From the NCBI GenBank assembly GCA_020633465.1, contig JACKDN010000039.1, forward strand, positions 8,031 to 72,030: a DNA stretch of 64,000 bases. Direction: 5' to 3'. Below, piece after piece: positions 42,334 to 55,515 of this stretch. The position numbers were made by a program, and so were the translations under genes. The notes under the pieces were generated by a model. That model was not told where the DNA came from. It was given only the letters and a program-made list of their open reading frames with translations, and searched no databases. This DNA comes from Myxococcales bacterium. Lineage in GTDB: Bacteria; Myxococcota_A; Bradymonadia; UBA7976; UBA1532. Positions within the stretch are counted from its first letter, which is position 1. Each line of letters begins with the position of its first letter.

Positions 42334-45300
42334 CCGCGTCGAGCCCCTGCGCTGCCGCGGGCTGGTCCCGCGGCAGCGGCACCTTCCAGAAGACGTCGAC
42401 GCTGCCGATGCTGCGATCGCCGTAGCTGGTCTCGAGGGTCCAGCGCCGCGACAGCTGCGTCGTCGCGCTCAGCTCGGTCTCGTTCTCTTCGTCCGTCGGG
42501 TTGTGGTGGTAGCGCGCCTCGACGTACAGCCAGCGCGCGATGTGCTTGCCGAACGAGAGGATGGGTGACTCGACGCCCCCCTCGCCGAAGCTCAGCCGCA
42601 CGCGGTCGATGCCCAGGTTGCGCTGGGCCGCCTGCTCGACGGCGGGCGCCTGGAAGCTGGCGAAGAGCGACGCGGCCTGCTCTTCGACCGTCTTGGCGTC
42701 CTCGTCGTTGGGCGTCGTGCTGCCGGTCACGAGCAGGGTCAGCACCAGCTCGGTGGGCAGCCCCGGCTCGCTCTCGAACTCCAGCGTCGGGCGCGTGGCC
42801 TTGCCGCTGATCTTCGCGGTGACCACGGCCTCCTCGGTCTCCACCCGGGCGACGATGCGCACGTAGGGGATGAGCGAGCCCTCGGGCAGGCTGACCTGCC
42901 CCTCGTCGATCACGAAGCGGTTGCCCAGCAGCTCGATGAAGCCGCGGCGGGCCTCGAGGCCGCCCTCGACCTGCACGGTGTCCCCCAGCGTGGCGGTCAC
43001 CTCGCCGCCCCACTGCATGTCGAGGATCGGGCCGATGATCGTCACCGGCTCGGCCAGCCGCACGTGCACGATGGTGGGCGGGCCCGGCGCGCTCGGCGCC
43101 TCGGGGTCGGCCTCGGCGGCGGCCGCCTGCGCCTCCTCTTCGGCGCGGGCGCCGACGTAGACGACGTCCTCGTCGTGCGGGATGGGGCGCGGCCCGCTCG
43201 CCGACAGATCGAGGATGCGGTAGGTCGTGCCGCGCACCGTGACGTCCGTGCGCAGCGGCGCGGCCGCGTCCGCCCGGGCCAGCTTGACGTTCACCCGGCT
43301 GTCGAGCACCGAGGGGGGCACGCCCGGCGTCGCGACCGGCAGCCCGTCGATGATCACGTGCAGCTCACCGTCGAGCCCCAGCCCCTCGGTCAGCGCGACG
43401 TGCCCGCGCAGATTGCCGCGCCCGCCGCTGGCGCGGAAGTCGACGCCCTCGATGTCGACGCGCCGATCGGCCAGGCGCACCTCGGCGGTGAGATCGGTCA
43501 GCCGCTGCCCGAGCGGCACGACGGTCACCGCGCCTTTCGCCAGCCGCACGTGCCCGCGCAGCGCCGGATCGCCCACCGTCCCGTCGGCGTGCGCCTCGAC
43601 GTCCAGCGTGCCCTCGAGGCCGAACAGCGCGGCGGGCAGGAAGGGCTCGAACGTGGCCAGCGCGACCCCGGGCAGGCGGACGTCCAGCGTCACCGGCAGC
43701 GTCTTCGGATCGAGGGGCGCCCCGCCGGCGAGCGCCTCGACGTCGACCGCGGTGCCCACGTCGACCTGCACCTGCGCCGGATCGGCGGCGCTGCCCGCGG
43801 GGCGCACCTCGGCGGTCAGCGCCACCGTCTGCTTCGCCGGTGTGGCGTCCAGCGTGACCGTCAGCGGCACCGGATCGACGCGCGGCGCGCGGGCCAGCGC
43901 CTTCAGATCGGCCAGCGCCGTCCACGCGCCCCGGCGGCCCTCGGCCTCGACGCGCCCGGCCACCGCGAAGCCGATGCCCTCGGGCAGCTTCACGAAGGGC
44001 GCCAGCCACGCGTCGTCGACGCCGCGCAGCAGGATCTGGACGCGGTGATCGCCGGCCGGGCGCGGGCCGACGGCGCCGGTGGCCAGGTTCAGGCGCAGGG
44101 GCGCGCGCGCCTCGATCTCGACGGCCCGCGTGGGGCCGTCGGTGAAGGCCAGATCGAGGGTCGCCGGCCCCCCGCCGGCCTTCGCCTTCAGCCGCAGATC
44201 GCCCAGCCGCGCGCCGCGCAGGGCCAGCCCGCGCAGGTCGAGATCGGCGGTGAGGGTGGGCGCGCGCATCGAGCCGGCGAACGTGGCGTCGAGGCTGAGC
44301 GTGCCCGCCGGCTTCAGGTCGTCGGGCGCGAAGGGGCGCGCGCGGGCCAGGTCGAGGTCGATCAGGCGCGCGGTGAGATCGCTGCGACCCGCCTGATCGA
44401 AGCGGCCGTCCACGGCGATCCGGCCGCCCAGCGCGGCCAGGCGCAGGCCGCCGACCGCCACCGCGCCCCCGTCGAGGCGCACCGTGGCCGGGCGCAGGGC
44501 GCGCACGCGCTGGCCGAGGGCGGTGAGATCGAGGCGGCGCAGATCCACGCGCAGAGGTGGACCCGGCCGCACGCGCGCCGCCAGGTCGACGCGATCGGCG
44601 CCGCGCGCGACGTCGACCGTCACCTCGACGTCGGCCGGCGTGCCGCGCGCCGTGACCCGACCCCCCACGCGGCCGGGCAGCCCGGGCGGGGCGAGGCCGG
44701 CGAGATCGAGGGTGACGCCGAAGCGCGGCGCCGCGGCCAGGGGCGCGGCCTCGAAGTCGATGTCGGCGCGGTCGAGGGCCAGGCCGAAGCCGGCGACGTC
44801 GCGCAGCGTGAGGCCGCCCGCGCAGTCGAGGGCGTCCAGCCGGCCGCTGCAGCGCCCGCGGGTACGCAGGCTGCCCTTCAGGTCGCGGACGCCGCCCAGG
44901 CGCGCGGGGCGGCCGACGTTCGGCACGGCGATCGACCAGCGGGCGTCCAGGGCGGCCGTGTCGGGCTCGGCGAGGTCGTCGGCGTGGGCCACCAGATCCA
45001 CCGTGGCGCCCAGGGCGCGCAGGGCCACGTCCGCCTCGCCGCGCCCGCTGCCCAGGCGGGCGCGGACGCGGGCGTCGAAGCGGCCGATGGGCGGCAGGGC
45101 GCAGCCGGGGCAGTCGACGTCGGCGACCACCTCGAGGGCGTCGACGGGGATGTCCGCCAGGCGGTCGAGGGGCGTGGGCGGGCCCTGCACCTGGACGCGC
45201 GCGCGGCCCGCGAAGGCGCCCTCGACGTCGACGCCCAGCGCGTCGGGCTGCACGCCGTCGAGGTGCACCACGAGATCGAGCGCGGGCGCGGGCTGCAGGG

Positions 45301-46300
45301 CGCCGTGCAGGTCGAGGCGGACGCGCGCGGCGTCGCCCAGCGTCACCCCGACGGCCACCGCGAAGCCCTCGGGCGCGCCGGCCGCGACCACCTGCAGGGC
45401 GGGATCGGCGGGCAGGGGCTGCGGCAGCGCGTCGCCCAGCAGCGCCTGCAGCGCCTCGGCGTCGCCGCGCGCGTTCAGGTTCAGGTGGCCGGCCAGGGCC
45501 TCGGGGCGCACGGCGACGTCGCGCAGGCGCACGCGGCCCAGGTTGGCGTCGACGGCGAGCCAGCCGAGCGTCGCCTCGGCGCCGTCCCAGCCCGCGGCCA
45601 GATCGAGGCGATCGACGCGGACCCCCTGCGCGGGCAGCGCGGTGCGCAGGCGGTGGATCGCGGCGCGGAAGGTGGTGTCCTCGCCGCCCGCGGCCAGGTG
45701 CAGGGAGGTCGGCCCGAGCAGCGGCGGCCCGCCGTCCTGCTCGACGGCGACGTCGTGCAGGCGCACCCAGGCGTCGACGACCAGGGGCAGCGAGGGCGGC
45801 GCGTCGTCGGGCGGCGGCGGCGGGGCATCGGTCGGCGGCGGCGCCAGGTCGAGCAGCGGCGCGGCGTCCCCGTCGGGGCCGAGGGTGACGCGCACGCCCG
45901 ACAGCCCCACCGCCGGCACGTCGGCGCGCCCGTGCGCCAGCGCCCAGGGCACCCAGTCGAGCACCAGGGCGCCCACCCGCACGCGCGGCACGCCCGCCGC
46001 GTCGCGCAGCACCAGGTCGCGCACCTCGAGGCGGTCGAGCAGGGCGCCGTCCACCGCGCCCACCGACACCGAGCCGGCGATCAGGTCGTCGTAGTAGGCC
46101 AACCCGCGCTCGAGCGCGAAGCGGGTGCCCGAGGCGGTGCCCAGCACCCAGGCCACCGCCGCGACGATCAGCAGGACCAGCACCGCCAGCGCCTGCCGGA
46201 CGCGCGTCAGCCAGCGGCGCCAGCGCGGCCGAGCTCGCCACGCCGCGCGGCGACGGGCCCGCCACGCGCGGAGGCGGCCCTGGGGCGCGGCCTCGCTCAA
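42269..46300 (-). CDS. tamB: TamB (DUF490) translocation and assembly module inner-membrane subunit
   Basis: A 1343-residue protein anchored by one N-terminal helix (residues about 36-58, VLVLLIVAAVAWVLG), followed by long periplasmic beta-groove repeats and the conserved TamB C-terminal domain (GGLEARRGFIELLGNRFVIDEGQVSLP, LELTLLVTGST-like segment, RVRLSFGEGGVESP, LYVEARYHHNPTDEENETE). It bridges the inner and outer membrane with TamA and moves lipids or helps assemble outer-membrane proteins. The start is TTG 46300, overlapping the tamA stop (TTGA), so the two are translationally coupled. The full-length C-terminal signature is intact, so the gene looks functional. Confidence 0.9.
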   Translation of the reverse strand: MSEAAPQGRLRAWRARRRAAWRARPRWRRWLTRVRQALAVLVLLIVAAVAWVLGTASGTRFALERGLAYYDDLIAGSVSVGAVDGALLDRLEVRDLVLRDAAGVPRVRVGALVLDWVPWALAHGRADVPAVGLSGVRVTLGPDGDAAPLLDLAPPPTDAPPPPPDDAPPSLPLVVDAWVRLHDVAVEQDGGPPLLGPTSLHLAAGGEDTTFRAAIHRLRTALPAQGVRVDRLDLAAGWDGAEATLGWLAVDANLGRVRLRDVAVRPEALAGHLNLNARGDAEALQALLGDALPQPLPADPALQVVAAGAPEGFAVAVGVTLGDAARVRLDLHGALQPAPALDLVVHLDGVQPDALGVDVEGAFAGRARVQVQGPPTPLDRLADIPVDALEVVADVDCPGCALPPIGRFDARVRARLGSGRGEADVALRALGATVDLVAHADDLAEPDTAALDARWSIAVPNVGRPARLGGVRDLKGSLRTRGRCSGRLDALDCAGGLTLRDVAGFGLALDRADIDFEAAPLAAAPRFGVTLDLAGLAPPGLPGRVGGRVTARGTPADVEVTVDVARGADRVDLAARVRPGPPLRVDLRRLDLTALGQRVRALRPATVRLDGGAVAVGGLRLAALGGRIAVDGRFDQAGRSDLTARLIDLDLARARPFAPDDLKPAGTLSLDATFAGSMRAPTLTADLDLRGLALRGARLGDLRLKAKAGGGPATLDLAFTDGPTRAVEIEARAPLRLNLATGAVGPRPAGDHRVQILLRGVDDAWLAPFVKLPEGIGFAVAGRVEAEGRRGAWTALADLKALARAPRVDPVPLTVTLDATPAKQTVALTAEVRPAGSAADPAQVQVDVGTAVDVEALAGGAPLDPKTLPVTLDVRLPGVALATFEPFLPAALFGLEGTLDVEAHADGTVGDPALRGHVRLAKGAVTVVPLGQRLTDLTAEVRLADRRVDIEGVDFRASGGRGNLRGHVALTEGLGLDGELHVIIDGLPVATPGVPPSVLDSRVNVKLARADAAAPLRTDVTVRGTTYRILDLSASGPRPIPHDEDVVYVGARAEEEAQAAAAEADPEAPSAPGPPTIVHVRLAEPVTIIGPILDMQWGGEVTATLGDTVQVEGGLEARRGFIELLGNRFVIDEGQVSLPEGSLIPYVRIVARVETEEAVVTAKISGKATRPTLEFESEPGLPTELVLTLLVTGSTTPNDEDAKTVEEQAASLFASFQAPAVEQAAQRNLGIDRVRLSFGEGGVESPILSFGKHIARWLYVEARYHHNPTDEENETELSATTQLSRRWTLETSYGDRSIGSVDVFWKVPLPRDQPAAAQGLDAVSAPERGDSEPPTGPSPEAGR

Positions 46301-48243
46301 AACGGATCCCCCAGCGCCAGGTGCAGCGCCCAGCGCTCCTCCTGCTCGAAGCGCGCCGGCGTGTTGAGGCGCACGCCCACGTCCACGCGCAGCAGGCCGA
46401 TGGGCGTGTCGACGCGCAGGCCGCCGCCGCTGGCGTAGTTCCAGTCGTCCACCCGCCAGGTCAGCTCGTCGGCCTGCACGTCACCCACGTCGAGGAAGGT
46501 GGCCAGCGCCAAGGGGCCGAACACCTTGAAGCGCAGCTCGAGGTTGCCCAGCACCTGGGTGAAGCCGCCGATGGGGATGCCCTTGCAGTTCCCCGGCTCG
46601 CAGTCGAACAGCTGCGGCGACAGGCGCTCGGCGCCCCAGCCGCGCACCGTCGTCGCGCCGCCCAGCTTGTACTTCAGGCTGATCGGGGCGCCCGGGCGGT
46701 CGCCATAGGGGCGGATGAGGCCGGTCTCGGCGCGCGCGGCGAGCTGCAGCCGCGGGTGCACCGTCCACCAGGCCGCGATCGACGGCGTCAGGCGGTGGAA
46801 GTCGTAGTCGCCCTGGAAGACGCCGCCCGCCAGATCGTAGGTGACGCCCAGCTCGACGCCGTTCTCGGGGTCGAACAGGTCGTCGGTGAGGAACAGGCGG
46901 GCGTCGACGGTGGGATAGCTGAGCAGGTAGGGATCGCGGAAGTCGAGGCCCAGCGCGGTGCGGTTGTCGTCGAGGGCGTCGTCGATGTCGAAGAAGTCGA
47001 AGAACTCGACGGTGTGGCGCAGCGACAGGCGCAGGTGGCCGAAGAAGAAGCGCGAGACGCCCACCTGCACGCGCGTGCGGTCGAACTGATAGCCGGGCTC
47101 GATGCCCAGGTCGAAGGCGGGCGCCAGCGTCCAGAGGAGCTGCGGCTCGAGCCAGCCCTTCTTCTCGAAGGTGGGCGCGACGCTCACCAGCGGGCCGTGC
47201 GTGTCGACGTTCCAGGGCGTGGGCAGCTGGGCCCAGCCGGCGCGCACGGTCAGGCGCAGGCGCGTCAGGTTGCCGAACAGGTTGCGGTGCCGATAGACCG
47301 CGGTGACGCGCTCCTCCCAGCGCTCGGGCTGGAAGCCGAAGCCGACGCCCAGCTTCAGGTCGTCCGGCTCGCGCTCGCGCACCTGCACCGTCAGCGGCAC
47401 GCGCCCGTCGGGCGGCGCCTCGTCGGGCAGCTTCGCCACGACCGTCGCGAACACGTCCATCGCGTAGACCTGCTGCTCGACGCGGTCGACCATCGCCGGC
47501 CGGTAGGGCTGGCCCTCGATGAACTCGACCTCGCGCTGCACCAGGTACTCGGGCACCGCGTCGAGGCCCTCGAGGACGACACGGTCGATGGTCAGCCGAG
47601 GCCCGGGGTGCACCTCGAAGGTCACCTTGGCGGCGCGCGCGTCGCGATCGACCTCGGCGCGCCCGTCGACCTGCACGCGGCCGTGCCCCGCGTCCTGCAG
47701 GTCGGCGCGCAGGCGCGACTCCGCCGCCTGCAGGCCCTCGATCTCGAAGGGCGCGCCCACCTTCAGCGGCGGCGCGATGTCCGGGGGCGGCTCGCCGGTG
47801 AGGTCGACCGACTGCACCGTCGTCTGCGGCCCCTCCTCGACCTCGAGCACGACGCGGGCCTCTTCGCCCCCCGGGGCGGGCTCGATGCGCAGGTCGACGA
47901 CGCGCGCCTCGTGAAAGCCGAAGGCCGCGTACAGCTGCACCACGCGCTGGCTGTCGGTCTTGATCAGCGCCGGCCCGTAGCGCGCCGTCTCGCCCCAGGG
48001 CCAGGGCGAGGTCTCGCCCAGGTTCAGGTAGGACAAGAGCGTCTCTTCGTCGAAGCGGGTCACCCCCTTCAGGACGACCTCGTCGACCACGTACGGGCGG
48101 GCGCTGCGCACGGCCTCCTCGACGGGGGACGCGCCGCAGCCGGCGACGCACAGCGCCACCGCCAGCCCGCCGGCGAGGTGGCGCCGCCGCCGCGCCGCGA
48201 GGCGCGCCGCGCGGCGTTCGGGCACGCGCGCGTGAGGGGCCAA
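46297..48243 (-). CDS. tamA: TamA/BamA-family Omp85 protein with a predicted lipobox
   Basis: A 648-residue Omp85 protein. POTRA-like repeats at about 50-300 (VDEVVLKGVTRFDEETLLSYL, LTIDRVVLEGLDAVPEY) lead to a 16-strand barrel with GGATTVRGWGAERL and terminal LHLALGDPF. It is the outer-membrane partner of TamB. The start is TTG 48243, fixed by GGAGG 5 nt upstream. Unusually, the N terminus (LAVALCVAGC) has a lipobox with Cys36, so this barrel may be a lipoprotein or may merely have a Cys at a Sec cleavage site. It follows the 1046-residue lipoprotein by 48 bp. Confidence 0.85.
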   Translation of the reverse strand: MAPHARVPERRAARLAARRRRHLAGGLAVALCVAGCGASPVEEAVRSARPYVVDEVVLKGVTRFDEETLLSYLNLGETSPWPWGETARYGPALIKTDSQRVVQLYAAFGFHEARVVDLRIEPAPGGEEARVVLEVEEGPQTTVQSVDLTGEPPPDIAPPLKVGAPFEIEGLQAAESRLRADLQDAGHGRVQVDGRAEVDRDARAAKVTFEVHPGPRLTIDRVVLEGLDAVPEYLVQREVEFIEGQPYRPAMVDRVEQQVYAMDVFATVVAKLPDEAPPDGRVPLTVQVREREPDDLKLGVGFGFQPERWEERVTAVYRHRNLFGNLTRLRLTVRAGWAQLPTPWNVDTHGPLVSVAPTFEKKGWLEPQLLWTLAPAFDLGIEPGYQFDRTRVQVGVSRFFFGHLRLSLRHTVEFFDFFDIDDALDDNRTALGLDFRDPYLLSYPTVDARLFLTDDLFDPENGVELGVTYDLAGGVFQGDYDFHRLTPSIAAWWTVHPRLQLAARAETGLIRPYGDRPGAPISLKYKLGGATTVRGWGAERLSPQLFDCEPGNCKGIPIGGFTQVLGNLELRFKVFGPLALATFLDVGDVQADELTWRVDDWNYASGGGLRVDTPIGLLRVDVGVRLNTPARFEQEERWALHLALGDPF

Positions 48244-48291
48244 GGAATCCTCCGTGAAGACAGCGAGATGCGCGTGCGCGCCGCCCGTCGC

Positions 48292-51200
48292 TCAGTTGGC
48301 CGAGAAGATGAGAGGGTAGTTCACCTGGGTGGCGCCGGCCGCGGCTCGGAACCGCATCGACCGCCCGACGCCGAGCAGGCACTCGATCACCGCCGCGTCG
48401 CCCAGCGTCTCGGACGCGGCCGTCACGTCGGTCGGGTCGCCGCTCGGCGCGATGGTCACCGCCAGGTTCACCTTGCCCGCCAGCGCCGGGTTGCGCTTCA
48501 GGCCCTCGTCGTAGCACCGGCGGAAGGACGCCGTATGCCGCCGGAAGGCCGCTTGGATGGCCTCGCGCGACCGCTGAGCGCCGTAGGCCGGCCGCTTCGG
48601 CTCGGAGCCGATGGGCAGCCCGACGCCGCCTCCCCCGAGCGCGCCCAGCACGCCGAGGCCCTCGCCATCGAAGGGCCGCACGTCGCCCGGGTCGAGCCCC
48701 CGCACGCCGTGGGTGGGCACCGCCGCGGCCGGCGCCAGCACCGCCGCCTCACAGGTCGCCGCCAACGCGGGCGCCCACCGCGCCGGCGTCGCGTCCTCGC
48801 CGATGGCCACCAGCCGCTGCGCCTCGGGGTAGCGCACCCGCAGCGCCCGCATCGCGTCGGCCGGCGGCTGACCCGCCACGGTCGGCGCGTCGCGCGGGGT
48901 CGGCGCCGTGACGTCGTCGGCCCGCACCACCAACGCGACGTCCTCGTCGGGATCGAAGGGCGCCTGGACGAGCCGCAGCCGCCGGTCGGCGGTGGGCGCG
49001 GCCTTCACCTCGGGCGCCGCCAGCAGCCCGGCGCGCAGCCACACCACGTCGTCGTTCCAGTCGCGCGCGACCACGCTGACGCCCTTCGCGCGGCCCACGC
49101 GCGCCGCCTCGAGGACGGCGGCCACGGCGCTCGCCGGGGCCGCCGCGTCGGCCGCGATCTCGACCACGCCCCACGTCGCCGCCGCGTCCAGCGGCGCGTC
49201 GCCGAAGGGATCGCGCCGCTTCGCCACGCGCCCCGCCGCGAGCGTCGTGCCGATCGCGTCCGCGGCGCCGGGCCGCCCGGCGACGCGCACCGCGCCCTGG
49301 GCGTCGATCTGCACGCGCACGTCGGCGTACCCCACCCCGAGGTCGGTCGGACTGTCGTTGCAGGTCTTCACGCGGGGCAGCGCCAGCGTCGGCGCGGCCT
49401 TCAGCGCGTCGCGCCGCGCACAGACCGCCGCGTCGCTGGTCTTCTCGCACAGCGCCGCCAGGACGACGAGCGCCTTCTCGGGCTGCCAGCGCCGCACGAG
49501 ATCCTCGGCCATGGGCAGCATCGAGGCCCGGCGCAGGCCATCGGCCAGCGGGCGGGTGGCCGGCGCGCCGGCCAGGCAGGTCAGGCTCGACTCGAGCTCG
49601 CTGACGCCGTGGAGGGTGATCGTGGCGCGCTCCGCGGGCGGGGCCCCGCTGACCGCCTCGGCCAGGCGATCGAAGCCCTTCAGCGTCGCGTCGAGGCAGG
49701 GGCGCACGGCCGCCGGCGCGGCGGGCAGCGCGGGCGCGGCGACGGCCCCCTCCAGGTTCAGGGGCGGCGACGCGTCGGCGGTCTCGCCGGCCAGCGCCCA
49801 CAGCCCGCCGCCGACCAGCGCGCGGCCGCTCAGCCGCCCCTCCAGACGCAGCGGACCCGCGCCGGACAGGGCGCCGGCCGCCATCGCGCCCATGGGCTGC
49901 GGCAACGTGGCGGCGAGGCGCGTGGGATCGACGCTCAGGCTGCTCAGGGCCTCGGCCGCGCCGCCCCGGGCGTCGACGTCGAAGATCGTCGTCGGATCGA
50001 CCCCGACGCCGAGCAGCAGCACCGGGTGATCGCCGCGGGCCGTGACGTGCACCTGCGCCGCCGGGCCGCGCCGACCGCCCAGCCCGTCGAGCGCCGCGCG
50101 CAGCGGCGCCACGTCCGCGCCCTTGGGCAGCTCGGCCGCCACGGCCACCGCCGGCGTCTCGGCCCCCCGCACCGCCACCGCCTGCAGCAGGCGCGGCGGG
50201 GGCACCGTCAGCGCGCCCCCGCGGCGCGTGGCCCCGTCGAGCGCCCGCAGGACACCGAAGGGCGCTCGCAGCGTCGCGTACCACAGGCAGCCGGCGCCGC
50301 ACTCGCGCACCGTGCGCGTCCAGCCCCGCAGATCCACGTCCCCGCGCAGCGCGGCGGGCAGCACCGCGCGATCGACCAGCGGCCGCGCGTCGACGCGCGC
50401 CACGACCTGGGCCAGCGGCGCCTTCACCTTCAGCCCGAAGGGCGCCACCGTCTCGGCGGCGCCCAGCGCCTCGGCCGCGCGGGGCGTCAGCGCCGACACG
50501 GTGCGGATGCGCAGGCCGGCCGGCTCGCCCGAGACCGCCAGCAGGTGCGCGTCGAAGTCGGCCGCGGCGTCGTCCATGACCGCCTCGCCCAGCAGGATCA
50601 GGCGCAGGGCCGCCAGGCGCAGCGCGTCGCGCACCTCGGGGGCGGCGTAGTCCAGGGCGTCGGACGCCTGCTGCGCGCCGTACCACGCGTAGGCCGGGCG
50701 CAGCAGGTGGCCGCGCAGCACCACCGCCAGCGCGTGGGGCTCGGCCGCGGCCGCCAGCAGGGCCGGGCCCAGGGTGGGGGGCGTGAGCGTGGGCGCGGGC
50801 CAGGGCTTCGCCGTGTCGGCCGCCGAGCCGATCTCGACGTCCACCCGCACGTGATCCGCGGCGGGCCGGACGGCCACCCGCACCAGGGGCCCGAACTGCC
50901 AGGCCGCCGCGTCGTCGGTGGTCGGCTGGGGCTGGCCGGCCTGCGCGAGGGGGCCGCGCAGCGCCTGGGTGAGGGCGCCCGGATCGGCCGTGGGCAGCAC
51001 CAGGTGATGCTGGAAGAAGGGCCGGTCGCCGTTGGCCCAGCGCACGCCGACCAGGCCGGGCACGTCGACCGACGGGGGCACGAACAGGGCCGCGACGACG
51101 GGGCGCGTGGGATCGAGGCCCTGCAGGTCGATGGCCGGCAGGCCCGCCGCCTCGAGGGCGGCGCGGACCAGCGCGCTCGGATCCTCGGCGGTCGCCAGCG

Positions 51201-51432
51201 CGCGCTTCACCTCGGGCGGCGCGCCCGCCGCCAGCGCCGAGACCGCCCCATGCAGGGCGGCCCAGCGGTCGAGGCGAGCCACGACGATCACCGGCGCGTC
51301 GCCCGCCGCGCGCAGCAGGCGCACGACGTCGGCGTCGGCCTTCGCCGGCGCGGGCGCCGCGGGCGGCTGCGGATCGTCCGCGCGGCACCCGAGCAGGCCG
51401 GCCATCAGGAGCAGGAGAAGGATCGCGCGCAT
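48292..51432 (-). CDS. Large lipoprotein with AgmX/PglI C-terminal domain, first gene of the TAM operon
   Basis: A 1046-residue lipoprotein (GLLGC, Cys16) with a GGAGG site before ATG 51432. The long middle is alanine/valine-rich alpha/beta with no motif I know; parts (VVRLLRAAGDAPVIVVARLDRW, LDGLGGRRGPAAQVHVTARGD) recur weakly. The C-terminal domain at about 955-1046 resembles AgmX/PglI: EAIQAAFRRHTASFRRCYDEGLKRNPALAGKV in two pieces, then VIECLLGVGRSMRFRA and VNYPLIF. It lies 48 bp upstream of tamA in the same direction. It may be a periplasmic accessory of TAM; that is inferred from context only. Confidence 0.7.
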   Translation of the reverse strand: MRAILLLLLMAGLLGCRADDPQPPAAPAPAKADADVVRLLRAAGDAPVIVVARLDRWAALHGAVSALAAGAPPEVKRALATAEDPSALVRAALEAAGLPAIDLQGLDPTRPVVAALFVPPSVDVPGLVGVRWANGDRPFFQHHLVLPTADPGALTQALRGPLAQAGQPQPTTDDAAAWQFGPLVRVAVRPAADHVRVDVEIGSAADTAKPWPAPTLTPPTLGPALLAAAAEPHALAVVLRGHLLRPAYAWYGAQQASDALDYAAPEVRDALRLAALRLILLGEAVMDDAAADFDAHLLAVSGEPAGLRIRTVSALTPRAAEALGAAETVAPFGLKVKAPLAQVVARVDARPLVDRAVLPAALRGDVDLRGWTRTVRECGAGCLWYATLRAPFGVLRALDGATRRGGALTVPPPRLLQAVAVRGAETPAVAVAAELPKGADVAPLRAALDGLGGRRGPAAQVHVTARGDHPVLLLGVGVDPTTIFDVDARGGAAEALSSLSVDPTRLAATLPQPMGAMAAGALSGAGPLRLEGRLSGRALVGGGLWALAGETADASPPLNLEGAVAAPALPAAPAAVRPCLDATLKGFDRLAEAVSGAPPAERATITLHGVSELESSLTCLAGAPATRPLADGLRRASMLPMAEDLVRRWQPEKALVVLAALCEKTSDAAVCARRDALKAAPTLALPRVKTCNDSPTDLGVGYADVRVQIDAQGAVRVAGRPGAADAIGTTLAAGRVAKRRDPFGDAPLDAAATWGVVEIAADAAAPASAVAAVLEAARVGRAKGVSVVARDWNDDVVWLRAGLLAAPEVKAAPTADRRLRLVQAPFDPDEDVALVVRADDVTAPTPRDAPTVAGQPPADAMRALRVRYPEAQRLVAIGEDATPARWAPALAATCEAAVLAPAAAVPTHGVRGLDPGDVRPFDGEGLGVLGALGGGGVGLPIGSEPKRPAYGAQRSREAIQAAFRRHTASFRRCYDEGLKRNPALAGKVNLAVTIAPSGDPTDVTAASETLGDAAVIECLLGVGRSMRFRAAAGATQVNYPLIFSAN

Positions 51433-52395
51433 GTCGGCCTCCACCATCGGGGTGGACGCAGCCTATGACACTTCGGCGCCCGATCCGACCCGCCGCTTGC
51501 TGCTACGCTGCCCCCATGCCCCGCCGCGCGCATCGCCCCGACCCCCACCGCCCGCGCCGTCGGCGCCGCCTCGAGGTGCCGCCCGCGGCCTTCGCGCCCG
51601 CCGAGCCGCTGCCCCCGCTGGACGAGGCGCTGCCCGATCTCGACGACGACGACGCCTGGCTGGTGTTGGGCGACCAGTGGCAGGCGCGGGGCGACGCGCG
51701 CGGCCTGGTGGTGGCGCTCGCCGCGGCGGCCGAGGAGGCCGAGGGGCCCCGGCGGGCGGCGCTGCGGGCCGAGCTGCGGCGGGTGGTCGGCCGCTGCGCC
51801 GAGGCGCTGGTGGGGCCGACCTCGCCCCGCACCTGGCCGAGCGCGAGGGCACGGTGCGGCTGATCTGGCGGCGCGTGCTGGCGGTCGAGGCCACCTGCGC
51901 GCTGGCCCCGCCGGGCCGGACGCCCGCGCCGGATCCCGCGGCCGTGGCGCTGCTGGCCGCCGCGCCGGCGCACCGCCTGCGTCGCCTGCACCTGACCGCC
52001 ACCCTGCCCGCGGCGCTCGAGCCCACGGCCGAAGCCACGCGAGGCTGGCCCCTGCCCCACCTCGAGACGCTGGTGCTGGGTGATCCCGACGGCGATCTGC
52101 GGTTGGGCGACGTGGGCCGCTGGCTGACCATGCCGACGCTGCGCCACCTGACCCTGGCGGGCAGCGGCGCGCTGATCGACGGCCCGCTCGCGCACGCCGA
52201 CCTCGAGTCCCTGCGCCTGCACACGCCGGTCGTCTGGGATCGCTTCGCCCACGCCCTCAGCCGCGCCGACCTGCCCCGCCTGCGCCGCCTGCACCTGGAC
52301 GTGACGCGCCCCGAGATCGGCGCCGGCGTCGGCTGGGTCGCGCCGCTGCGCGCGCGCCTGCCCGCGGGGGTCGAGGTGACGTTCGGACCGGGGCT

Positions 52396-55511
<3,116 letters not shown>

Positions 55512-55515
<4 letters not shown>

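Noticed and set aside
43064..51468. Very long plus-strand open frames antisense to tamB, tamA and the AgmX lipoprotein
   Set aside because: Arg/Gln/His-rich noise; the minus-strand genes have signal peptides, domains and coupled starts.
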